Source: an uncultured Flavobacteriales bacterium
GTDB lineage: Bacteria > Bacteroidota > Bacteroidia > Flavobacteriales_D > Parvicellaceae
Direction of reading: 5' to 3'
NCBI GenBank assembly: GCA_943788115.1
Contig: CALSPA010000012.1
Span: forward strand, 1-64,000
Length of the DNA: 64,000 nt
Each line of letters begins with the position of its first letter. Positions within the stretch are counted from its first letter, which is position 1. Below the pieces are notes generated by a model that was not told the origin of the DNA, did no database searches, and saw only the letters and a list, made by a program, of their open reading frames with translations. Below are positions 44,803 to 56,829 of the stretch, one piece after another. Position numbers and translations under genes: made by a program.

Positions 44803-46164
44803 ATGGATTATTATAATAATGTTCTTGATACAATAGGTAATACACCTTTAATTAAAATTAATAAGATTTGTAAAGATGTTAAAGCAACAGTTTTAGCAAA
44901 AGTAGAAACTACAAATCCTGGTAATTCTGTTAAAGACAGGATGGCTCTTAAGATGATTGAAGATGCTGAAAAAGCTGGGTTGATTAATCCAGGAGGAACT
45001 GTTATTGAAGGAACATCAGGGAATACAGGTATGGGATTAGCTCTTGCTTGTATCATTAAAGGATATAATTTGATTTGTGTTTTAAACGATAAACAATCTA
45101 AAGAAAAAATGGATATTCTTAGGGCTGTAGGAGCTGAAGTAGTTGTTTGTCCTACTGCTGTAGAGCCAGACGATCCAAGATCTTATTATTCTGTGGCAAG
45201 AAGGTTATCAAAAGAGACGCCTAATAGTTGGTATGTAAATCAGTACGATAATAAATCTAATCGTCAAGCTCATTACGAATCTACTGGTCCAGAAATTTGG
45301 GAACAAACAAAGGGTAAAATCACTCATTTTGTGGTTGGTGTTGGTACAGGTGGTACAATTTCAGGAGTTGGTAAATATTTAAAAGAAAAAAATCCAAATA
45401 TTAAAATTTGGGGAATAGATACTTACGGTTCTGTATTTAAAAAATATCATGAAACTGGAATATTTGATGAAAATGAAATTTATCCTTACATAACTGAAGG
45501 TATTGGAGAAGATATTCTTCCAGAAAATGTTGATTTTGATGTAATTGATTTGTTTGAGAAAGTAACTGATAAAGATGCAGCTGTGTACACTCGTAAGTTG
45601 GCAAGAGAAGAGGGTATTTTTGTTGGTAACTCTGCTGGTTCTGCTATAAAAGGGGTGTGCCAACTTTCAGAACAATTAAATGAAAGTGATGTTTTAGTTG
45701 TATTATTTCATGATCATGGCTCTAGGTATATTGGTAAAATATTTAATGATGATTGGATGAGAGAAAGAGGGTTTTTAGATGAGCAAAAGAAAAATGCACT
45801 AGAATTAATTGAGTCTCATTCAAATAAAAGACTTGTTACAGTTGCGGCAAATGATCCTTTATCTAGAGCTATAGTTTTAATGAAACAGTTCAGTATTTCA
45901 CAAATACCTGTTGTTCAAGATGGAGAATTTGTAGGTTCTCTAACAGATAACAACATGTATAGTAAGATAATTGAAAATCCTTCTTTAAAAGAATTGCCTG
46001 TAAAAAATGTAATGGAAGCTCCATTCCCAGAAGTTGGCCAAGACACATCAATGGATAAAATTTCTCAATTGTTTAACAATGGCACCAAAGCAGTTGTGGT
46101 TAGTTATGGAGATGATCAGAAGCACATTATTACTGTTCAAGATTTAATTGGTGCTATTAGTTAA
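44803..46164 (+). CDS. cystathionine beta-synthase (PLP-dependent, with CBS domains)
   Basis: The enzyme condenses serine (or O-acetylserine) with homocysteine or sulfide. The product is 453 residues. The PLP lysine is Lys44 in NPGNSVKDRMA; EGTSGNTGMG and GVGTGGTISGVGKYL bind the cofactor phosphate and substrate. The catalytic domain ends near residue 320 and a pair of CBS domains follows (PLSRAIVLMKQFSISQIPVV, FVGSLTDNN, DKISQLFNNGTKAVVV), consistent with allosteric control by an adenosyl ligand. Domain order favours cystathionine beta-synthase over plain cysteine synthase. No haem-binding N-terminal extension is present. Confidence 0.92.
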   Translation: MDYYNNVLDTIGNTPLIKINKICKDVKATVLAKVETTNPGNSVKDRMALKMIEDAEKAGLINPGGTVIEGTSGNTGMGLALACIIKGYNLICVLNDKQSKEKMDILRAVGAEVVVCPTAVEPDDPRSYYSVARRLSKETPNSWYVNQYDNKSNRQAHYESTGPEIWEQTKGKITHFVVGVGTGGTISGVGKYLKEKNPNIKIWGIDTYGSVFKKYHETGIFDENEIYPYITEGIGEDILPENVDFDVIDLFEKVTDKDAAVYTRKLAREEGIFVGNSAGSAIKGVCQLSEQLNESDVLVVLFHDHGSRYIGKIFNDDWMRERGFLDEQKKNALELIESHSNKRLVTVAANDPLSRAIVLMKQFSISQIPVVQDGEFVGSLTDNNMYSKIIENPSLKELPVKNVMEAPFPEVGQDTSMDKISQLFNNGTKAVVVSYGDDQKHIITVQDLIGAIS

Positions 46165-46248
46165 TTAAAATCTCTATAGAAATATCATTGTTAGCTTCAT
46201 TTAAACGATAAATTTTTCTGTATTTTAAAACTTTATTAATTTAATGCT

Positions 46249-46479
46249 ATGAAGGTAATTATTGACATTGATGTTCTGAATCCAGAAGACGTTATGAAAT
46301 CTCATAAAGGAGAGATTATAGGTCTTATGGCGGGTATTATGCTTTCTCATGAAAAGAAAAAGCATAAAGTAGAAAAAGCTGTTTGTGAAGAGTTGGTAAA
46401 TATTTTAAGAGTTGAACTGCCAAAAGCCCTTAAAGAAGAGTTGATTGAAGCTGAAGCTCATTATTATATTGAAGAATAG
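46249..46479 (+). CDS. small conserved-looking protein, unknown function
   Basis: The 76-residue protein is cytosolic with a balanced charge. A strand-like start (MKVIIDIDVLNPEDVMKS) is followed by two helices, the second strongly amphipathic (EELVNILRVELPKALKEELIEAE), and a final AHYYIEE. It is an 84-base gap away from the cystathionine beta-synthase stop and converges with paaY 7 bases later. No motif is recognised. Codon use is like its neighbours, which supports it being real. Confidence 0.6.
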   Translation: MKVIIDIDVLNPEDVMKSHKGEIIGLMAGIMLSHEKKKHKVEKAVCEELVNILRVELPKALKEELIEAEAHYYIEE

Positions 46480-46486
46480 AGTTGTC

Positions 46487-47071
46487 TTACTTCTCCCAAG
46501 TTTTGAATATTTTTTTCTGTTTAGGTCTATCTTTTTCGATTTCATTTAAAGGTTCACACTCTTTTAACGTTTCGATGCATTTTTTTGGTAATTCTTGGTA
46601 AAGCTTAGTTCCCTCTGTCTTCCATTTTATCATTTTATCTGAAACATCTTTAATTTCTTTTGCTGGATTTCCAGCCATTAACTTTCTGTCTTTGACTACT
46701 GTTTTAGCGGCAACAAAAGATAGCGCTCCAATAATGCATTCTTTTCCAATAATGCAATCATCCATTATTACTGCATTCATCCCTATCAAAGAGTTTTCTC
46801 CAATAATACCTCCATGTATGATACAACCATGTCCTAAATGTGCACCTGCTTTTAAAATAGTTGTGGTGCCTGGAAACATGTGAATTACACAATTCTCTTG
46901 AATATTGCATCCATCTTCAATTTCTACTTTTCCCCAATCACCTCGAATTACAGCACCAGGCCCAACATAGACATGTTTTCCTATTATTACATTTCCTGTA
47001 ACATTTGCTTGTGGATGTACGAAAGATGTTTTGTCTATAACTGGTTTAATGCCCTCAAATTCGTAAATCAT
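46487..47071 (-). CDS. paaY: PaaY-like left-handed beta-helix protein (gamma-carbonic-anhydrase family)
   Basis: The 194-residue hexapeptide-repeat protein belongs to the gamma-CA/PaaY family; PaaY hydrolyses dead-end CoA adducts in the phenylacetate pathway. The start MIYEFEGIKPVIDKTSFVHP and the repeats IIGKHVYVGPGAVIRGDWG are characteristic. The zinc-binding His residues are in CVIHMF, GAHLGHGCIIHGG. The C-terminal helix is complete. It lies 3 bases downstream of the 3-oxoadipyl-CoA-type thiolase, which strongly supports the phenylacetate assignment over plain carbonic anhydrase. Confidence 0.85.
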   Translation of the reverse strand: MIYEFEGIKPVIDKTSFVHPQANVTGNVIIGKHVYVGPGAVIRGDWGKVEIEDGCNIQENCVIHMFPGTTTILKAGAHLGHGCIIHGGIIGENSLIGMNAVIMDDCIIGKECIIGALSFVAAKTVVKDRKLMAGNPAKEIKDVSDKMIKWKTEGTKLYQELPKKCIETLKECEPLNEIEKDRPKQKKIFKTWEK

Positions 47072-47074
47072 ATA

Positions 47075-48283
47075 TTATACTTTTTCTATAATTGTTGCAT
47101 ATCCTTGACCAACGCCAATACACATGGTTACAAGTGCATATTTTTTTTCTTTTTCGTGAAGTTCTATTGTAGCTGTATTAAGTAACCTAGCTCCAGTCAT
47201 TCCAAGTGGGTGGCCAATAGCAATTGCTCCACCATTTGGATTTATGCGTTCATCATTGTCTTCTAGTCCAAGGGCTCGTGTACATGCCAAAGCTTGAGCT
47301 GAGAAAGCTTCGTTAAGTTCTATAATGTCAATGTCATTCATTGATAATCCAGCTCTATTAAGCGCTTTTTGTGTTGCTTTTACTGGTCCAATACCCATGA
47401 TTCTCGGTTCAACTCCTGCTATAGCTGATGAAACAATTCTAGCTTTTGGTTGCAATTGGTTTCTTTTAATGGCTTCTTCTGAACCAATAAGCATAGCTGC
47501 AGCTCCATCATTTAATCCAGAAGAGTTTCCGGCAGTTACTGAGCCACCTTCTTTTTTAAATGCAGGTCGTAATTGCTGTAATTTTTCAATAGTTGTGTTT
47601 GGTTTTATAAATTCATCTTTATCAAAAATGATAGATGGTGCTTTTCTTTGAGGAATTTCAACTGGAATAATTTCTTTTGCTAATCTGCCAGATTTTTGAG
47701 CAGCGGTTGCTTTCATATGTGACCAATAGGCAAATTGATCTTGATCTTCTCTACTTATTTTATATAGCTCGACCAAGTTCTCAGCTGTTTGTCCCATTCC
47801 ATCTGTTCCAAAATCGGCATGTAATTTTTTATTGATAAATCTCCATCCAAAGCTAGTGTCAAACATTTGAGCATCTCTTCCAAATGGTTTAGATGCTTTG
47901 GAGATGACCCATGGACCTCTAGTCATGTTTTCAACTCCACCAGTTATGTATAAATCTCCATCTCCTAATTTAATTGCTCTTGATGCGTTTATTGCTGCAG
48001 CCATTCCAGAAGAGCACAACCTATTTACTGTTTCTCCTCCAATTGAATAGGGTAATCCTGCTAAGAGTAACGCCATTCTTGCTACATTTCTATTGTCTTC
48101 TCCGGCTTGATTGGCGCAACCCAATAATAAATCTTCTACTTCCTCCCAGTTAACTCCAGCGTTTCTTTGCATTAGCCCTTTTATTGCTATTGCAGCCAAA
48201 TCATCTGTTCTAGTTGTAGCTAAAGAGCCACCAAAGTTTCCAATTGGTGTTCTTATTCCGTCAATAATAAAAGCTTCTTTCAT
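47075..48283 (-). CDS. thiolase, 3-oxoadipyl-CoA type (PaaJ/PcaF-like)
   Basis: The enzyme cleaves a 3-ketoacyl-CoA with CoA. The product is 402 residues. The catalytic set is complete: Cys90 in NRLCSSGMAA, His358 in AIGHPLGMTG and Cys388 in MCIGVGQG. The segment GCANQAGEDNRNVARMALLLAGLP, conserved in this subfamily, and SFGWRF near residue 145 mark the 3-oxoadipyl-CoA thiolase branch rather than general FadA/AtoB. In the phenylacetate pathway it releases succinyl-CoA and acetyl-CoA. It precedes paaY by 3 bases on the same strand. Confidence 0.88.
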   Translation of the reverse strand: MKEAFIIDGIRTPIGNFGGSLATTRTDDLAAIAIKGLMQRNAGVNWEEVEDLLLGCANQAGEDNRNVARMALLLAGLPYSIGGETVNRLCSSGMAAAINASRAIKLGDGDLYITGGVENMTRGPWVISKASKPFGRDAQMFDTSFGWRFINKKLHADFGTDGMGQTAENLVELYKISREDQDQFAYWSHMKATAAQKSGRLAKEIIPVEIPQRKAPSIIFDKDEFIKPNTTIEKLQQLRPAFKKEGGSVTAGNSSGLNDGAAAMLIGSEEAIKRNQLQPKARIVSSAIAGVEPRIMGIGPVKATQKALNRAGLSMNDIDIIELNEAFSAQALACTRALGLEDNDERINPNGGAIAIGHPLGMTGARLLNTATIELHEKEKKYALVTMCIGVGQGYATIIEKV

Positions 48284-48343
48284 GTTTGTAATTTATGAAC
48301 TATGAAATTAATAAAAATGAACTAAGAACAGAACTTATAGAAT

Positions 48344-50450
<2,107 letters not shown>

Positions 50451-50476
50451 TTATTTATTGTCAGGACAATAAATAA
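50451..50476. repeat. 26-bp near-perfect palindrome in the pyrG upstream region
   Basis: TTATTTATTGTC (50451-50462) is followed by AG and its exact complement GACAATAAATAA (50465-50476): 12 paired bases around a 2-base centre. It lies 55-80 bases upstream of the pyrG start, between pyrG and the end of the TonB receptor gene on the same strand. An operator for a dimeric regulator is possible; no T-run follows in the leftward direction, so it is a poor terminator. Confidence 0.6.
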
Positions 50477-50481
50477 GACTT

Positions 50482-50499
50482 AGTTTTTTATAAAAAACT
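50482..50499 (-). terminator. AT-only palindrome after the TonB receptor gene (weak terminator candidate)
   Basis: AGTTTTTTATAAAAAACT is a perfect 18-bp palindrome 16 bases beyond the stop of the TonB-dependent receptor gene. It is nearly all A and T, without a GC stem, so termination is only a possibility. Confidence 0.3.
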
Positions 50500-50514
50500 G
50501 TTGTAAAAACTGTT

Positions 50515-52854
50515 TTAGAACGACCAATTTACTCCTAAACTTGGAAGTATAGGAAGTTGATAAACTTTTTCATTTGTAATTCTATCTACATAGAAAATAT
50601 TCTGTCTGCTGTAAATATTTGTTACACTTGCGGTAATGTTTATCTCAGATTTCTCTGAAAGTTTAATTTTCCTTTTTACTGCAAAATCAAGCCTATGGTA
50701 TGCCGGTAATCTACCCTCATTTATTGGAGCATAAATTATACTTAAGTTGTCACTGTTTGATGTGTTTGAATTAGTGCCTAAACCTTGATTGTAATCTAAT
50801 AGATGATAATACCCTTGAGTTTGAGTAAATGGCAACCCACTTCCTAGGTTCCACCTAAGATTAATTTCCCAATCTTCGTTTTCTCCAAATTTTTGAGTAG
50901 CAACTAAGTTGATGTTATGCCTTCTGTCAAAAACTGGTGAATAAGTTTGAACACCATCCCATCTTGTTACTTTTCCTAATGAGTAAACAAACCATAGATA
51001 AGTTTTGTCAATGCTGTATTTAAAAACAGCGTCAACACCATAAGCGTCTCCAGTTTCGATTATGAAATCTTTTTTAGCAATATCTGGAATGTCATAGTTA
51101 TCTCCATTGTCATCATAAAGCTTGTTTCTGTTCATATTGGTTAGCTGGTTAAACCATTTGTAATAACCTTCAATGTTAATTGTAAAGTGTTTCCCTAAAT
51201 CTTGTTCAAAACCTAAAATAGCATGTGTTGCTTTTTGTAATGAATGATTTCTTTTATATACAGAACCGTCTTCTCTAACTATTTCATCTTGTAAGTTTTC
51301 GGGACCAGAAAGAAATCCATAGAAGAGATTTACAACATCTCTGTCAGAATTTGCTGATATTAAGTTTTGAGAATATAACCCCCCAGCGGCTTTAATTCTA
51401 AAATTCTCTGAAACATTATACTTTATACCAAGTCTAGGTTCTGGGGAGAAGTTTTTTAATGAAGCGTAATATTGAGCTCTAAAACCTGGGTTAATAACAA
51501 AAAGACCTCTTATTATTTTAGCATCAATATAACCAGACAATTCGGTGGTGTAATTGTTTTGTTCAATTTCTCTACCAACAGAATTGAAAAAGTTAAATTC
51601 TGTTTTAAACCCATTAACTTCGATTCCGTATTTAATCTCGTCAGTTTTTATAAAATATTTGAAGTCAAACCCTAAGTTGAAACCATTTATCTTACTTGAT
51701 CTTGGTGCAAGATCTTCCCCAGTACTAGGATCTTTTTCTGCGATTGAAATTTCATAATCACTCACATTGAATTTACCCATAATTAGAACTGGTGATCCAG
51801 ATGGAACAACCATGAAATTACTTCCTGCTCCCCATGCTGACCAATTTAGGTCTGAAACTGCTTTGTATTTTACTTGATCTTTGTATCTAAATCCAAAGAA
51901 ATTTGCTTTACTTCCGTTGTCACTATTAACAGACACTTTTCCGTAAAGGTCGGTGTAGTTAAAAGGAAGACCTGCTGTGTCTATGTAAGAATATAATAAT
52001 TTAGAAGATTGTTCTAGGTAGGAAGTTTTCCCTGAAAAAACGTATGAAATACTAGAGCTTCCGTCATCTGTTAATTTTTTTAATGGTCCTTCAAGCATAA
52101 GCTTTGATCCAAATGGACTAACAGATGCTTTTCCAGAAAAATGCTTTTTATTACCATCTTTAGAGTTTATATCCATTATGGAAGATATTCTGCCTCCATA
52201 TGTTGCTCCAAATCCGCCAGTATAAATGTCTACAGACCTAATTATGTCGGTGTCAAAAACAGAGAAAAAACCAATTGAATGAAAAGGGTTGTAAATGGTC
52301 ATACCATCTAATATCACTTTATTTTGAATGGGGGACCCTCCTCTTATATACATTTGCCCTCCTTGGTCACCAGTAGTTATCACACCAGGAGCTGTTTGTA
52401 AGTATTGAGCAAAATCTGGCTCACCTCCAATAGCAACAACATGTGCCATGTCTTTAGGGGTTGCCTTTATTACAGACATTTTAACATCTGTTTTTCTTTC
52501 TTGAGCTTCTGCATTTACTTCGAATTCAGTTAAAATTTCAGTATTTTCTTCCATATAGAAATTGTGGGTAACAATTCTACCTGATTTTACAACAACATCA
52601 AATTCAATTTTTTTGAATTCAACACTAGAAACTTCTAACGTATAGCTACCTGGGTTAACTTTTGAAATTTGAAAAAATCCATTGATGTCAGAAGATGCGC
52701 CAATTCCAGTACCTTTAATCTTCACATTTGTTCCAAAAGTAGGTTCACCGTTTTCTTTTTCATAAATAGTTCCTCTAATAGTTCCAGTTTTTTGAGCGTT
52801 AGAAACAGCGCAAATAGCAAAAAGGAATAAAAATGTAAAAAATATGTTCTTCAT
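50515..52854 (-). CDS. TonB-dependent outer-membrane receptor
   Basis: The 779-residue protein has a signal peptide (FTFLFLFAICAVSNAQ). A carboxypeptidase-regulatory-like domain at about 22-105 (GTIRGTIYEKENGEPTFGTNVKIKG) is followed by the plug domain (FAQYLQTAPGVITTGDQGG, MYIRGGSPIQNKVILDGM) at about 135-240 and a barrel of about 520 residues ending in an aromatic strand (LPSLGVNWSF). It lacks a SusD partner, so it is not a SusC-type glycan importer pair; a peptide, metal-chelate or other ligand is likely. It is a single gene, with the DPP4-like peptidase next upstream on the same strand. Confidence 0.92.
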   Translation of the reverse strand: MKNIFFTFLFLFAICAVSNAQKTGTIRGTIYEKENGEPTFGTNVKIKGTGIGASSDINGFFQISKVNPGSYTLEVSSVEFKKIEFDVVVKSGRIVTHNFYMEENTEILTEFEVNAEAQERKTDVKMSVIKATPKDMAHVVAIGGEPDFAQYLQTAPGVITTGDQGGQMYIRGGSPIQNKVILDGMTIYNPFHSIGFFSVFDTDIIRSVDIYTGGFGATYGGRISSIMDINSKDGNKKHFSGKASVSPFGSKLMLEGPLKKLTDDGSSSISYVFSGKTSYLEQSSKLLYSYIDTAGLPFNYTDLYGKVSVNSDNGSKANFFGFRYKDQVKYKAVSDLNWSAWGAGSNFMVVPSGSPVLIMGKFNVSDYEISIAEKDPSTGEDLAPRSSKINGFNLGFDFKYFIKTDEIKYGIEVNGFKTEFNFFNSVGREIEQNNYTTELSGYIDAKIIRGLFVINPGFRAQYYASLKNFSPEPRLGIKYNVSENFRIKAAGGLYSQNLISANSDRDVVNLFYGFLSGPENLQDEIVREDGSVYKRNHSLQKATHAILGFEQDLGKHFTINIEGYYKWFNQLTNMNRNKLYDDNGDNYDIPDIAKKDFIIETGDAYGVDAVFKYSIDKTYLWFVYSLGKVTRWDGVQTYSPVFDRRHNINLVATQKFGENEDWEINLRWNLGSGLPFTQTQGYYHLLDYNQGLGTNSNTSNSDNLSIIYAPINEGRLPAYHRLDFAVKRKIKLSEKSEINITASVTNIYSRQNIFYVDRITNEKVYQLPILPSLGVNWSF

Positions 52855-52974
52855 TTTCTGTTGTGATTTAGCATTCGAAAATACTATTTTATTTCCTAAA
52901 AACGATGAAGAGTATTTAAAGAGACTATTTTAATGATGTATGGTACTTATTATTGATGGAAAGGAGTGTTTTAT

Positions 52975-55122
52975 TTATTTGTTATTGTCCATAACATAAT
53001 TCAAGACTTTTGTCATCAAATGCACCCTGTCTTTTCCCCTTACATTGTGTGGGTGCATAGGGTATGGGAAGAAATCTAACTGAACACCTTCAGAAATGCA
53101 TTTTTGAACTAACGCTAAATTATGCTGCATTACAACAACATCATCTGAAGTTCCGTGTATTAATAATAGTTTTCCTTCGAGTTGATTGGCGTAGCTAAGT
53201 AAGCTAGCTTTTTTATATCCTGCTTCATTTTGTTCTGGTCTATCCATGTATCTTTCTCCATACATTATTTCATACCATTTCCAGTCTGTAACAGGGCCAC
53301 CTGCCACCCCACAATTAAATACGCCTGGAGTTCTTAGCATTAAAGATGAGGTCATGAATCCTCCAAAGCTCCAGCCGTGAACAGCAAACCTGTTGGTGTC
53401 AACATATGTTTGTTGTTTCAGGTAATTAATTCCAGCTAATTGATCTTCAATTTCTACAGTACCTAAATTTCTATGGATTATACTTTCAAATTCAAATCCT
53501 CTGTTGGAGGAACCTCTATTGTCAAGTGTAAATACTATATAACCTTGTTGAGCCATCCAGTGCATCCATAGACTTGCACCTGCTAACCATCCATTGTTAA
53601 TCATTTGAGCATGGGGACCTCCGTATACATAAACTAAAACAGGATATTTTTTGTTCTTTTCTATTTTAGCAGGTTTTATTATTCTTGCTTCTAATGAAGT
53701 GCCGTCACTTGATTTTATATTTATGAGTTCTGTAGATGCAATATTTAAATTTTTAAGTGGGTTTTTGCCTAAGAAAATTTGATTAGTTGTATTTTTCTTA
53801 AGAGAAATACAATATACAGAAGGTTCTTTGTTGAAAGAATAAACAACATCTAATAGATATTCTCCATTTGGACTTAATTTACAGTTGTGTATTCCATTCC
53901 CATTTGTTATCGGAAAAGTATTTCCATTTTCAGCTAAAGAAACACCAAATGCATGCATATTTTTAGGATCCTTACCTGTACCAGAAAAATAAACTGTTTG
54001 TGATTTTTGATGATATCCTAAAATTTTTGTTGTAACCCATGAGTTGGCAGTTACTTGTTTAATTAATTTACCATCAGTATTGTAGAGAAATAAATTCATG
54101 AATCCATCCCTTTCGCTTAGCCATAAAAACTGATTCTCAATCCCTGGAATAAAAAAGAGTTCGTGTTCAGGTTCAACCCATTTTTCGTTTTTTTCTTCAA
54201 ATAAAACAGAGATTTGGTTTCCGTTATTGGCATCGTATTTCACCAACTGCATGTGGTTTTGATCTCTGTTGAGTTGAGCAACGTATAGAAAATTAGAATT
54301 TGGACCCCAGGTTACATTGGTAAGGTAGTTGTCAAAATAATCGTCTCCAATCGTTAGGTATATGAGTTGCTGAGTATTTGTGTTGTAAATACCAATTTGA
54401 GGTTCCTCACTCTTTTGACCAGCCATTGGATATTTAATAGCATTTAATTTGCCGGGAGTAGAATTGATATTTAGCAGAGGATATTCAGCTACATTGGTTT
54501 CGTCTTTTTGGTAGAAAGCAATGCATTTACTATTGGGGCTCCAAAAGATACCTTTACTAATTCCAAATTCATATCTGTGAATTGCTTGTCCAGAAACAAT
54601 ATTGGAGTTTTTAATTTTAGTGATTGGAATAATTGAATCTTCGCCTTTAGCTAGATATAAGTTGTTTTCTATGGTATATGCTATTTGTTTTTTATTTGGA
54701 GATACTTGGTTGTTTTGTGCATTTTTTGCAAGCTCTATAACAGAAAAAGATTTTGTGTTGACATCTATTGTAGTAAACTTATTTCCCTTAAAATAAGTAA
54801 GGTGATTTTTATCTAGGGAATTGAAATAAGGAATTTTAGAAATGTTAGAATCTATGCTGTTAAGGAATGAAGTATTGTATTTAGATTTGGCTAAAGTTGA
54901 GGTAGGTTTTTGAAAAAATAAAATGGAATCATTTCTGAATGAGATGGTGTTATTTGTAGTCCATTTCAAGTTAGATAATGTTCTTGGATACAGTCCGTTG
55001 TAATAAGAAAGTACAGCACTTTCTAATGTTAATTCTTGAGGTGTTGATTTATTTGATTTTTGCTGATTAAATCCTTTTAAAGATAGTAGGATTAAAAAAA
55101 GTAATAAAGTTTTTTTTAGCAT
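52975..55122 (-). CDS. DPP4-type S9 family dipeptidyl peptidase
   Basis: The enzyme removes X-Pro or X-Ala dipeptides from exported peptides. The product is 715 residues. A signal peptide (TLLLFLILLSLKGFNQQ) is followed by the eight-bladed propeller (about 60-450) with FGISKGIFWSPNSKCIAFYQ-type blades, then the alpha/beta hydrolase domain. The nucleophile is Ser585 in GWSFGGFMT, the acid is Asp660 or Asp661 in HGTSDDVVV, and the base is His692 in HPHNV. It is periplasmic or surface-exposed. It starts 1 base after the DUF349 gene, so they share a transcript. Confidence 0.93.
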   Translation of the reverse strand: MLKKTLLLFLILLSLKGFNQQKSNKSTPQELTLESAVLSYYNGLYPRTLSNLKWTTNNTISFRNDSILFFQKPTSTLAKSKYNTSFLNSIDSNISKIPYFNSLDKNHLTYFKGNKFTTIDVNTKSFSVIELAKNAQNNQVSPNKKQIAYTIENNLYLAKGEDSIIPITKIKNSNIVSGQAIHRYEFGISKGIFWSPNSKCIAFYQKDETNVAEYPLLNINSTPGKLNAIKYPMAGQKSEEPQIGIYNTNTQQLIYLTIGDDYFDNYLTNVTWGPNSNFLYVAQLNRDQNHMQLVKYDANNGNQISVLFEEKNEKWVEPEHELFFIPGIENQFLWLSERDGFMNLFLYNTDGKLIKQVTANSWVTTKILGYHQKSQTVYFSGTGKDPKNMHAFGVSLAENGNTFPITNGNGIHNCKLSPNGEYLLDVVYSFNKEPSVYCISLKKNTTNQIFLGKNPLKNLNIASTELINIKSSDGTSLEARIIKPAKIEKNKKYPVLVYVYGGPHAQMINNGWLAGASLWMHWMAQQGYIVFTLDNRGSSNRGFEFESIIHRNLGTVEIEDQLAGINYLKQQTYVDTNRFAVHGWSFGGFMTSSLMLRTPGVFNCGVAGGPVTDWKWYEIMYGERYMDRPEQNEAGYKKASLLSYANQLEGKLLLIHGTSDDVVVMQHNLALVQKCISEGVQLDFFPYPMHPHNVRGKDRVHLMTKVLNYVMDNNK

Positions 55123-55123
55123 G

Positions 55124-56806
55124 TTAAAAAGATAATTTTTTTAATTCTTTTTTAAGTTTTTCAATTTCTTTCTTTCCATTTTCAATGTTATCCGTTACAT
55201 TTTTTAGCAATGGATTATTACTTGATGAGTTGTTGAAAAAGCCAAGGTTGTTTTCGTAGTTTAATACTTCTTTTGTAACCGTGTTTATTCTTTTTCTTAT
55301 TTTTTCTCTTTCAAATTGAAGTGTTTTCTCAGGGTTAGCAGAAGATTGAATTTGTATTTTTTTAAAGTGATCATTTAATGCTTCAAGTTCTGCTTTTTCA
55401 CCTTTAAGTTTCTTGTGTATTTCAAGTACAGCTTTTTTAAATTCTTCATTTATTTTAGAAGTTTTACTTAAAGTACTTTTGCCAATAGATTGAAATTCTG
55501 AGATAAATCTTTCAAATTCAGGTTTTGAGTTTTCTTTTTTTGGATCTATTGCTTTTAATTTTTCAATTATTGCCAATTTAGATTTTAAATTTTCATTTGC
55601 TTCTGCTTCCTTAGCTTTTACTTCTTCATTTTTTTTATTAAAAAACTTATCACAATTAGATCTAAAACTATGCCATAATTTTTGTTCTACATGTTTTCCT
55701 GCATGTCCAATTTTTTTCCACTCTAATTGTATTTTTTTGATTTCAGCCAATCCTTCCTTAAATTCTTTGCTAGAAATTTCTTCAGCTTTAGAAATTAGGG
55801 CTTTTTTCTGAGCTGCAAATTTCTTTTGTGTAGAGTTTCTATCTGCATAGAATTCTTTTTTTGCACTATAAAAAGTGTCATAATATGATCTAAAAGATTT
55901 CCAAACTTCTTCGTTTACTTTTTTAGGAACAGGACCAACTTTTTTCCATTTTTCTTGTAGGTCTTTAAGTGCTGTATTGAGTTTGTCCCAACCAGCATGA
56001 TCGTTAGGTAGTTCAGCAGTTAATTCTTTAACTTTTTGAATTAAATTGTTCTTGCTATTCAGATTAATGTCTAAATTTTCTTTCTGTTGTTTGTAAAAAG
56101 CTTTTATTCTATCGTAATGAGTGTGAATTAAGCTCCAATAGTTTGTTTTGAGTTCTTCCCAGTGCTCTTTAAAAGTAGGGCCGATATTATCCCATTCATT
56201 CTGAAGCTTTTTTAGCTTAGCGTCAAGTGATTTTATTTTGGTTTCTTTTTCTAATTCTTTAAGCTCGTGAATAATTTTGTTTTTCAACGAATAATTTACT
56301 TTAAGATCATTTTCTTTTAGCTCTTTATAGATGTTTATGTTGTAATTAAACTCATCGTTAAGTTTGCTAAATTTAGATTGAAGATCATTGTGTTCATCTC
56401 TAGAAATGTGCCCAATAGTAGACCAATCTTCTCTTATTTTTTTAATGCCATTAATTAAAAACCCTATGTTTTCTTTTGTTTGAATTAGCTCTTCAAATTC
56501 TTTTAAAATTTGTTGTTTCTTTAAAACATTGCTTTTTATTTCTTTGTCGGCTTTTTCTTTTTGCTCTTTTCTCTTTTTAGTGAATGAGGAAATTAGTGCT
56601 ATTATTTCATTGTTAAGAACATCTTTTTCGGGAGATTCTATTCCATCTTTTTCTATGGTTTCTTGGTCTAGATTTTCAAAATCTTCCATTTCCTTAGAAA
56701 ATAGAGCGTTAAATACTTGTATAGTATGTTTTGCTTCTTTTAAGGCAAGTTCGTTTTCTGCATTAACAAATGCTTCAAGGTTTTTTTTAATTTCTGTTTT
56801 ATCCAT
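55124..56806 (-). CDS. DUF349 repeat coiled-coil protein
   Basis: The product is 560 residues from the ATG at 56806 (MDKTEIKKNLEAF); a TTG at 56824 would add six residues, but a leftward TAGTTTTG box at 56829-56822 suggests transcription starts nearer the ATG. At least four DUF349-like units of about 75 residues each show the W-x(2-3)-(I/V)G...LW..F pattern: WSTIGHISRDEHNDLQ, WDNIGPTFKEHWEEL, WKKVGPVPKKVNEEVW and WKKIGHAGKHVEQKLW. The protein is extremely rich in Lys and Glu and is predicted to be one long helical rod. Function is unknown; it is cytosolic and co-transcribed with the DPP4-like gene. Confidence 0.88.
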   Translation of the reverse strand: MDKTEIKKNLEAFVNAENELALKEAKHTIQVFNALFSKEMEDFENLDQETIEKDGIESPEKDVLNNEIIALISSFTKKRKEQKEKADKEIKSNVLKKQQILKEFEELIQTKENIGFLINGIKKIREDWSTIGHISRDEHNDLQSKFSKLNDEFNYNINIYKELKENDLKVNYSLKNKIIHELKELEKETKIKSLDAKLKKLQNEWDNIGPTFKEHWEELKTNYWSLIHTHYDRIKAFYKQQKENLDINLNSKNNLIQKVKELTAELPNDHAGWDKLNTALKDLQEKWKKVGPVPKKVNEEVWKSFRSYYDTFYSAKKEFYADRNSTQKKFAAQKKALISKAEEISSKEFKEGLAEIKKIQLEWKKIGHAGKHVEQKLWHSFRSNCDKFFNKKNEEVKAKEAEANENLKSKLAIIEKLKAIDPKKENSKPEFERFISEFQSIGKSTLSKTSKINEEFKKAVLEIHKKLKGEKAELEALNDHFKKIQIQSSANPEKTLQFEREKIRKRINTVTKEVLNYENNLGFFNNSSSNNPLLKNVTDNIENGKKEIEKLKKELKKLSF

Positions 56807-56821
56807 TATTTCTAAAAAATA

Positions 56822-56829
56822 CAAAACTA
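56822..56829 (-). promoter_or_regulatory. candidate -7 box for the DUF349-DPP4 unit
   Basis: Reading leftward the sequence is TAGTTTTG, matching TAnnTTTG, about 16-23 bases before the ATG at 56806. No clear -33 TTG is visible at 19-21 bases. Confidence 0.35.

Noticed and set aside
46249-46479. Antitoxin of a toxin-antitoxin pair
   Set aside because: No toxin-like partner is adjacent, and the small protein shows no DNA-binding motif.
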